From assembly GCF_038622445.1 (NCBI RefSeq), contig NZ_CP152019.1, positions 3,136,501 to 3,200,500 of the forward strand: a stretch of 64,000 bases of DNA, in the 5' to 3' direction. Below the pieces are notes generated by a model. The model had not been told where the DNA came from, searched no databases, and worked only from the letters and a program-made list of their open reading frames with translations. The stretch is from Sporosarcina sp. FSL K6-1522 (GTDB lineage Bacteria > Bacillota > Bacilli > Bacillales_A > Planococcaceae). Made by a program: the position numbers and the translations under genes. Shown piece by piece: positions 61,295 to 64,000 of this stretch. The number at the start of each line of letters is the position of its first letter. Position 1 is the stretch's first letter.

Positions 61295-61410
61295 TTAGTT
61301 TTCACTCCAAGCGGGCGCTTTAGCGGACTTAGCTTCAGCCGCTCCCCTTGCTACGTTCGCCCCAAGGTCCCCAACATCCATTCCACCAGCCTCTGTAAAT
61401 ACGTCCGATT
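61295..61410 (-). repeat. GC-rich extragenic element with an open frame tail
   Basis: It is GC-richer than its surroundings. On the minus strand a frame without a start reads EAGGMDVGDLGANVARGAA and ends KAPAWSEN with TAA at 61295-61297. The DNA around it (GCTAAGTCCGCTAAAGCGCCCGCTT with small inverted repeats such as AAGCGGGCGCTTT) resembles extragenic repeats that I remember from Bacillaceae. Repeat or gene relic cannot be decided here. Confidence 0.4.
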
Positions 61411-61452
61411 GTCGGATAAGTCATTTCTATCGCATTACTGAACAGTATCCGA

Positions 61453-61647
61453 TTACTTTATGTATATACTGCTAGAAATATTAAGTTTATGCCAAACCCA
61501 AGCCTCAAAAATCCGTTCCATTTCTTTGCCCAATGCCTTTTCATCCAAATTCTCATCCATTCCTAATTCTTCAAAAGTAAACGTTTCTGTCGCCTCAGTT
61601 CCTTCATATTCGGCACTGCTGAATGAAAAAGTTACTGTTTTAACCAC
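61453..61647 (-). CDS. Small phage-like protein (DUF7167-like)
   Basis: 64 residues from a GTG with GGAGG eight bases upstream. VTFSFSSAEYEGTEATETFTFEELG and FEAWVWHKLN fit a family of small acidic phage- and plasmid-borne proteins (a beta strand pair plus a helix ending WVW). Function unknown. On the same strand as the next small gene. Confidence 0.6.
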   Translation of the reverse strand: MVKTVTFSFSSAEYEGTEATETFTFEELGMDENLDEKALGKEMERIFEAWVWHKLNISSSIYIK

Positions 61648-61698
61648 TAGCCTAACCTCCTTAAATAAGAAAGATGTGTTTTCATTCCTAAAATAACA

Positions 61699-62112
61699 TT
61701 ATTCATGGGAAAGATCATCAATCGCTTGAACAGCTAGCTCCAACGCTTTCATTCTTCTATCTAAAAGCGTCCTTTGGGGACTACCTGCCTTTAATTTCGC
61801 ATAACTGTTCTTGATTGATGGAAGTAAACCAATCAGAACATTGCGGGCTTCTGCTACATCTTCCTGAGTGTAAGGATGGGGTTTTTGATGCCAAACATTT
61901 TCTAGTATGGCTAAGCCGATACAACTAGCTTTGAGTCGTTTTTTTACGAGGGTAGTATTTGCACCTTTCTGAGTCATCGTAGCCAAGGTTTTTTCGAGTT
62001 TTCGGATTGTCGATTGGAAGGATTTTATGGATTCCAATTGATCTGTAGTTGATATGTTTTGCATGATAGTGCCGCCCATTCTGCTTCGCTGCATTTCTAT
62101 TGTTAAAATCAT
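61699..62112 (-). CDS. Helical protein of unknown function
   Basis: Up to 137 residues, almost all helical, with the pattern LESIKSFQSTIRKLEKTLATM, then KKRLKASCIGLAILENVW and GSPQRTLLDRRMKALELAVQAIDDL. The arrangement suggests a small bundle or coiled coil. I do not recognise it. Starts at 62112 or at the inner ATG at 62064 are both possible; neither has a strong RBS. With the next small gene it forms a likely phage-derived pair bracketed by the two CRISPR-like repeats. Confidence 0.6.
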   Translation of the reverse strand: MILTIEMQRSRMGGTIMQNISTTDQLESIKSFQSTIRKLEKTLATMTQKGANTTLVKKRLKASCIGLAILENVWHQKPHPYTQEDVAEARNVLIGLLPSIKNSYAKLKAGSPQRTLLDRRMKALELAVQAIDDLSHE

Positions 62113-62164
62113 TAAAAACCTGATGTCACATACAATATTTTAACATACATTACCGATTCTATTT

Positions 62165-62196
62165 ATTTCAGTCTACATACCTGCATGGAGTATATC
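62165..62196 (-). repeat. Degenerate copy of the CRISPR-like repeat
   Basis: The plus strand from ATTTCAGTCTACATACC matches the 61206 repeat at about two thirds of 32 positions, mainly in the ATTTCA-TC-ACA-ACC part. The dyad has decayed. It lies 959 bp from the first copy. Confidence 0.35.
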
Positions 62197-62296
62197 TCAA
62201 CTCCATATTGAATAATTAAATAAAGGACCTCCAAATAAGTTTTTTAGACTTAAATAAAAGCCAACCCAAGCAGGTACCTTCTACAAATAAAAATAC

Positions 62297-62338
62297 AAAA
62301 GGAATCCAATTGGTTCACAGTCCAATTGGATTCCTTTT
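62297..62338. terminator. Terminator of the alcohol dehydrogenase gene
   Basis: AAAAGGAATCCAATTG pairs with CAATTGGATTCCTTTT around a loop of about 9 bases, with TTTT on both strands. It lies 31 bp past the stop. Confidence 0.85.
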
Positions 62339-62368
62339 GTATTTCTATAGAATTGTAGTGAATTACCT

Positions 62369-63553
62369 TTATTGATAAGCTACCGGTTCGTCCTTGCGGT
62401 AGCTCTCATCGATGATTAGCACAGGTTTGATTGTTTCACCGCTATTGGATGCGGCGGAAGCCCGGTTGATATCATCAAATTTATAAAATTTCACTAGCTT
62501 TTCAAACGGGAATTTCCCTTCTTTATGAAGCTCAATCAGCAGAGGTACTGCAAGTTGCGGAACAGAATCTCCCATCAAAACTCCAGCAACACTGCGGTTG
62601 GATATTACCAGGTCCATAAATGTGTTTAACTCTAGGGAGTTTGAGGTAACTGCCAACGGAGCAGTCACGCCGCCTATTCCCAAAATATCGATTGAGGCTT
62701 TCATCACAGATGAAATTCCTGTCGTATCGACGGAATAATTGACTCCTAGTCCATCTGTAATTTCAGCGATTCTCTCTGCAAGATTTTCCGTCCTGCTATT
62801 GATTGTATGAGTGACCCCAAGTTCTTTCGCTGTTTCCAAACGTGAATCATGGATATCGATTGCGATGATTTTGGAGCAGCCTGCTATTTTTGCCCCCATA
62901 AGCGTACCCAGTCCAACCGCGCCGGTACCAAATACGGCAATCGTTGAGGTAACTTCCGCTTTCAATCCGTTCACTACTGTGCCAAAGCCTGTCAAAAGGC
63001 CGCACCCTAATGGGCCAACCAAGCGCAAATCTACTTCAGGGTCTACTTTTATCAAATTATTCACATTGGAAATACTGTGTGCTGCAAATGAGCTCTGAGT
63101 GAAGAAATTTGAAACCGGCGTCCCATCCTCTTTATAAAACGTATGGCTACCATCTGCCCGACTTCCACTCATATTAAGGGTTGTCCATTGATTGCAGGAT
63201 GAAGGATGGCCTGTTCGGCAACTTGGGCAAGTGCCACAGTAATTGTAAGCCATAATCACCTGATCGCCTACTTTAAAATCTTTTACAGAGCTTCCTACCT
63301 CTTCAATAATACCAGCACCTTCATGGCCCAAAACAGCCGGCAACGGGTATGCCGCATCCCCTACACGCAATGCCTCATCGGAATGGCACATACCTGAAGC
63401 TACCATTTTCACGATTACTTCATCGGGATAAAGTTCGCCAAGCGTCAATTCCTCAAATTGATAATCCTCATTCACTCCATTGATTACTGCAGCTTTAACG
63501 CGGATCTTCTTCATCTTTGACGACTCTTTAACTACAGCGGTTTTCAAATTCAT
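62369..63553 (-). CDS. Zinc-dependent alcohol dehydrogenase (NAD, class III/aryl-alcohol type)
   Basis: About 394 residues. The catalytic zinc ligands are in MCHSDEALRVG and GHEGAGII plus the later Cys in PLGCGLLTG. The structural zinc is bound by C-x2-C-x2-C (YCGTCPSCRTGHPSSC). The NAD loop is FGTGAVGLGTLMGAKIAG followed by IDIHDSR, whose Asp fits NAD. The layout is that of benzyl/aryl-alcohol dehydrogenases and AdhB-like enzymes. The ATG at 63553 is preferred, with GGGGGAT eight bases upstream; an ATG two codons earlier sits on the RBS. Confidence 0.9.
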   Translation of the reverse strand: MNLKTAVVKESSKMKKIRVKAAVINGVNEDYQFEELTLGELYPDEVIVKMVASGMCHSDEALRVGDAAYPLPAVLGHEGAGIIEEVGSSVKDFKVGDQVIMAYNYCGTCPSCRTGHPSSCNQWTTLNMSGSRADGSHTFYKEDGTPVSNFFTQSSFAAHSISNVNNLIKVDPEVDLRLVGPLGCGLLTGFGTVVNGLKAEVTSTIAVFGTGAVGLGTLMGAKIAGCSKIIAIDIHDSRLETAKELGVTHTINSRTENLAERIAEITDGLGVNYSVDTTGISSVMKASIDILGIGGVTAPLAVTSNSLELNTFMDLVISNRSVAGVLMGDSVPQLAVPLLIELHKEGKFPFEKLVKFYKFDDINRASAASNSGETIKPVLIIDESYRKDEPVAYQ

Positions 63554-63857
63554 TGCCATATCCCCCTGCCTTCATATTTTACTAGAATGCGTCCAGTATC
63601 TGTGAGACATACATGCAATTTACCAAGCTGGCTTGTCCTGCCTCCCAGAATCTTAGGAAAAATCCCTAATCTCCTACCCTGTCGACATTAGTAACCACTC
63701 TAATTTTAGAATAGTCTATCAATTTAGTCAACAGGCACCTATATCAATATTAAAATGACGATTCTGGCCTCCAGTGGAGTATAGATCAAAATCATTTTAT
63801 CGGAAATGGCGGTTTTGAAATAAGTTGATTCAGTTATGCGTCAGTTTGTGATGATGA
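63554..63857. other. Gene-free stretch upstream of the alcohol dehydrogenase
   Basis: About 300 bp with no supported frame. It must hold the adh promoter, but no clear -35/-10 or -24/-12 pair is visible. Confidence 0.4.
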
Positions 63858-63971
63858 TTACTTGGTGCCTTCAACAGGAATCTGTTTCATAATTCCAGCC
63901 TTCAATTCCTGTGCTTCCGTCTCAATTGCACATAAGGCAAATGCTTTTGCTAGTACCGTAACAACCTGCAT
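63858..63971 (-). CDS. Small frame of 37 residues near the window end
   Basis: It reads MQVVTVLAKAFALCAIETEA and ends KQIPVEGTK. AAAAGGAATG precedes the ATG at 63971 at an acceptable distance. The frame also continues five codons upstream to a stop. It may be a short gene or a remnant; no family recognised. Confidence 0.35.
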   Translation of the reverse strand: MQVVTVLAKAFALCAIETEAQELKAGIMKQIPVEGTK

Positions 63972-64000
63972 GAAGCATTCCTTTTCCTATTCACTAAGGC

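Noticed and set aside
1..64000. tRNA, rRNA, riboswitch or complete insertion sequence
   Set aside because: No cloverleaf, rRNA motif, T-box or known riboswitch core, and no transposase gene was recognised; a covariance-model scan could still find small RNAs.

Overview
The window looks like a chromosomal stretch of an endospore-forming, low-GC Firmicute, most probably a Planococcaceae/Bacillaceae member such as Sporosarcina or Lysinibacillus. The evidence is inferred from gene content: spore-surface proteins (Ena-like and CotY/CotZ-like), ClpE with a CtsR-type promoter, RNase J, BrnQ, a sesquarterpene/hopene-type cyclase, a type 2 IPP isomerase, several SigL (sigma-54) enhancer-binding proteins with matching -24/-12 promoters, and GGAGG-type ribosome binding sites with frequent TTG/GTG starts. 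No rRNA, tRNA or complete mobile element was seen.

Layout. 0-2.6 kb: end of a membrane gene, then a minus-strand pair consisting of a CotY/CotZ-like protein with an Ena-like C-terminal domain and an Ena-type appendage subunit, then a membrane protein with a Ser/Gly/Cys-rich tail. 2.7-7.8 kb: a CotQ-like FAD oxidase, two Bacillus-type conserved proteins and, divergently, a terpene cyclase. 7.9-11.6 kb: a three-subunit molybdenum hydroxylase of the xanthine dehydrogenase type. 11.7-14.7 kb: RNase J and an MFS transporter. 14.8-20 kb: a sigma-54-controlled proline unit (proline racemase, proline dehydrogenase, BrnQ) with its divergent activator. Its terminator is followed directly by the 5' end of a truncated group II intron. 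20.1-20.5 kb: a mosaic of nine consecutive hairpins. 20.5-29.1 kb: a beta-oxidation-like island (SDR, two hot-dog dehydratases, acyl-CoA dehydrogenase, an acyl-CoA synthetase broken by one nonsense codon, another MaoC protein, a CBS-PAS sigma-54 activator and a thiolase behind a sigma-54 promoter).

29-45 kb holds mostly housekeeping genes: a lipoprotein zinc protease, an esterase, an ABC-F ATPase, DacC-type PBP, RtcB, a YccA-like protein, an intact acyl-CoA ligase, a YibE/YibF pair, an AlbA_2 protein and an XRE regulator with two tandem DUF2975 proteins. Several gene relics are scattered among them. 45-49.5 kb: nitroreductase with a divergent HxlR regulator, a relic of a second fni-like gene, a VOC protein, and an intact fni next to a squalene/phytoene synthase-like gene. 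50-56 kb: a GntP-type permease, a third sigma-54 activator, 3-hydroxyacyl-CoA dehydrogenase behind a sigma-54 promoter and, divergently, a 3-hydroxybutyrate dehydrogenase-like SDR. These fit uptake and oxidation of a short hydroxy acid. 56-64 kb: clpE, a GatC/AtzG-like small protein with a GatA-type amidase, an epimerase, a one-repeat type I-C-like CRISPR relic, two small phage-like genes and a zinc alcohol dehydrogenase.

The most notable items are the CotZ-Ena fusion beside an Ena subunit, the set of three sigma-54 activators with three near-identical promoters, the hairpin mosaic, the CRISPR relic and the group II intron stub.
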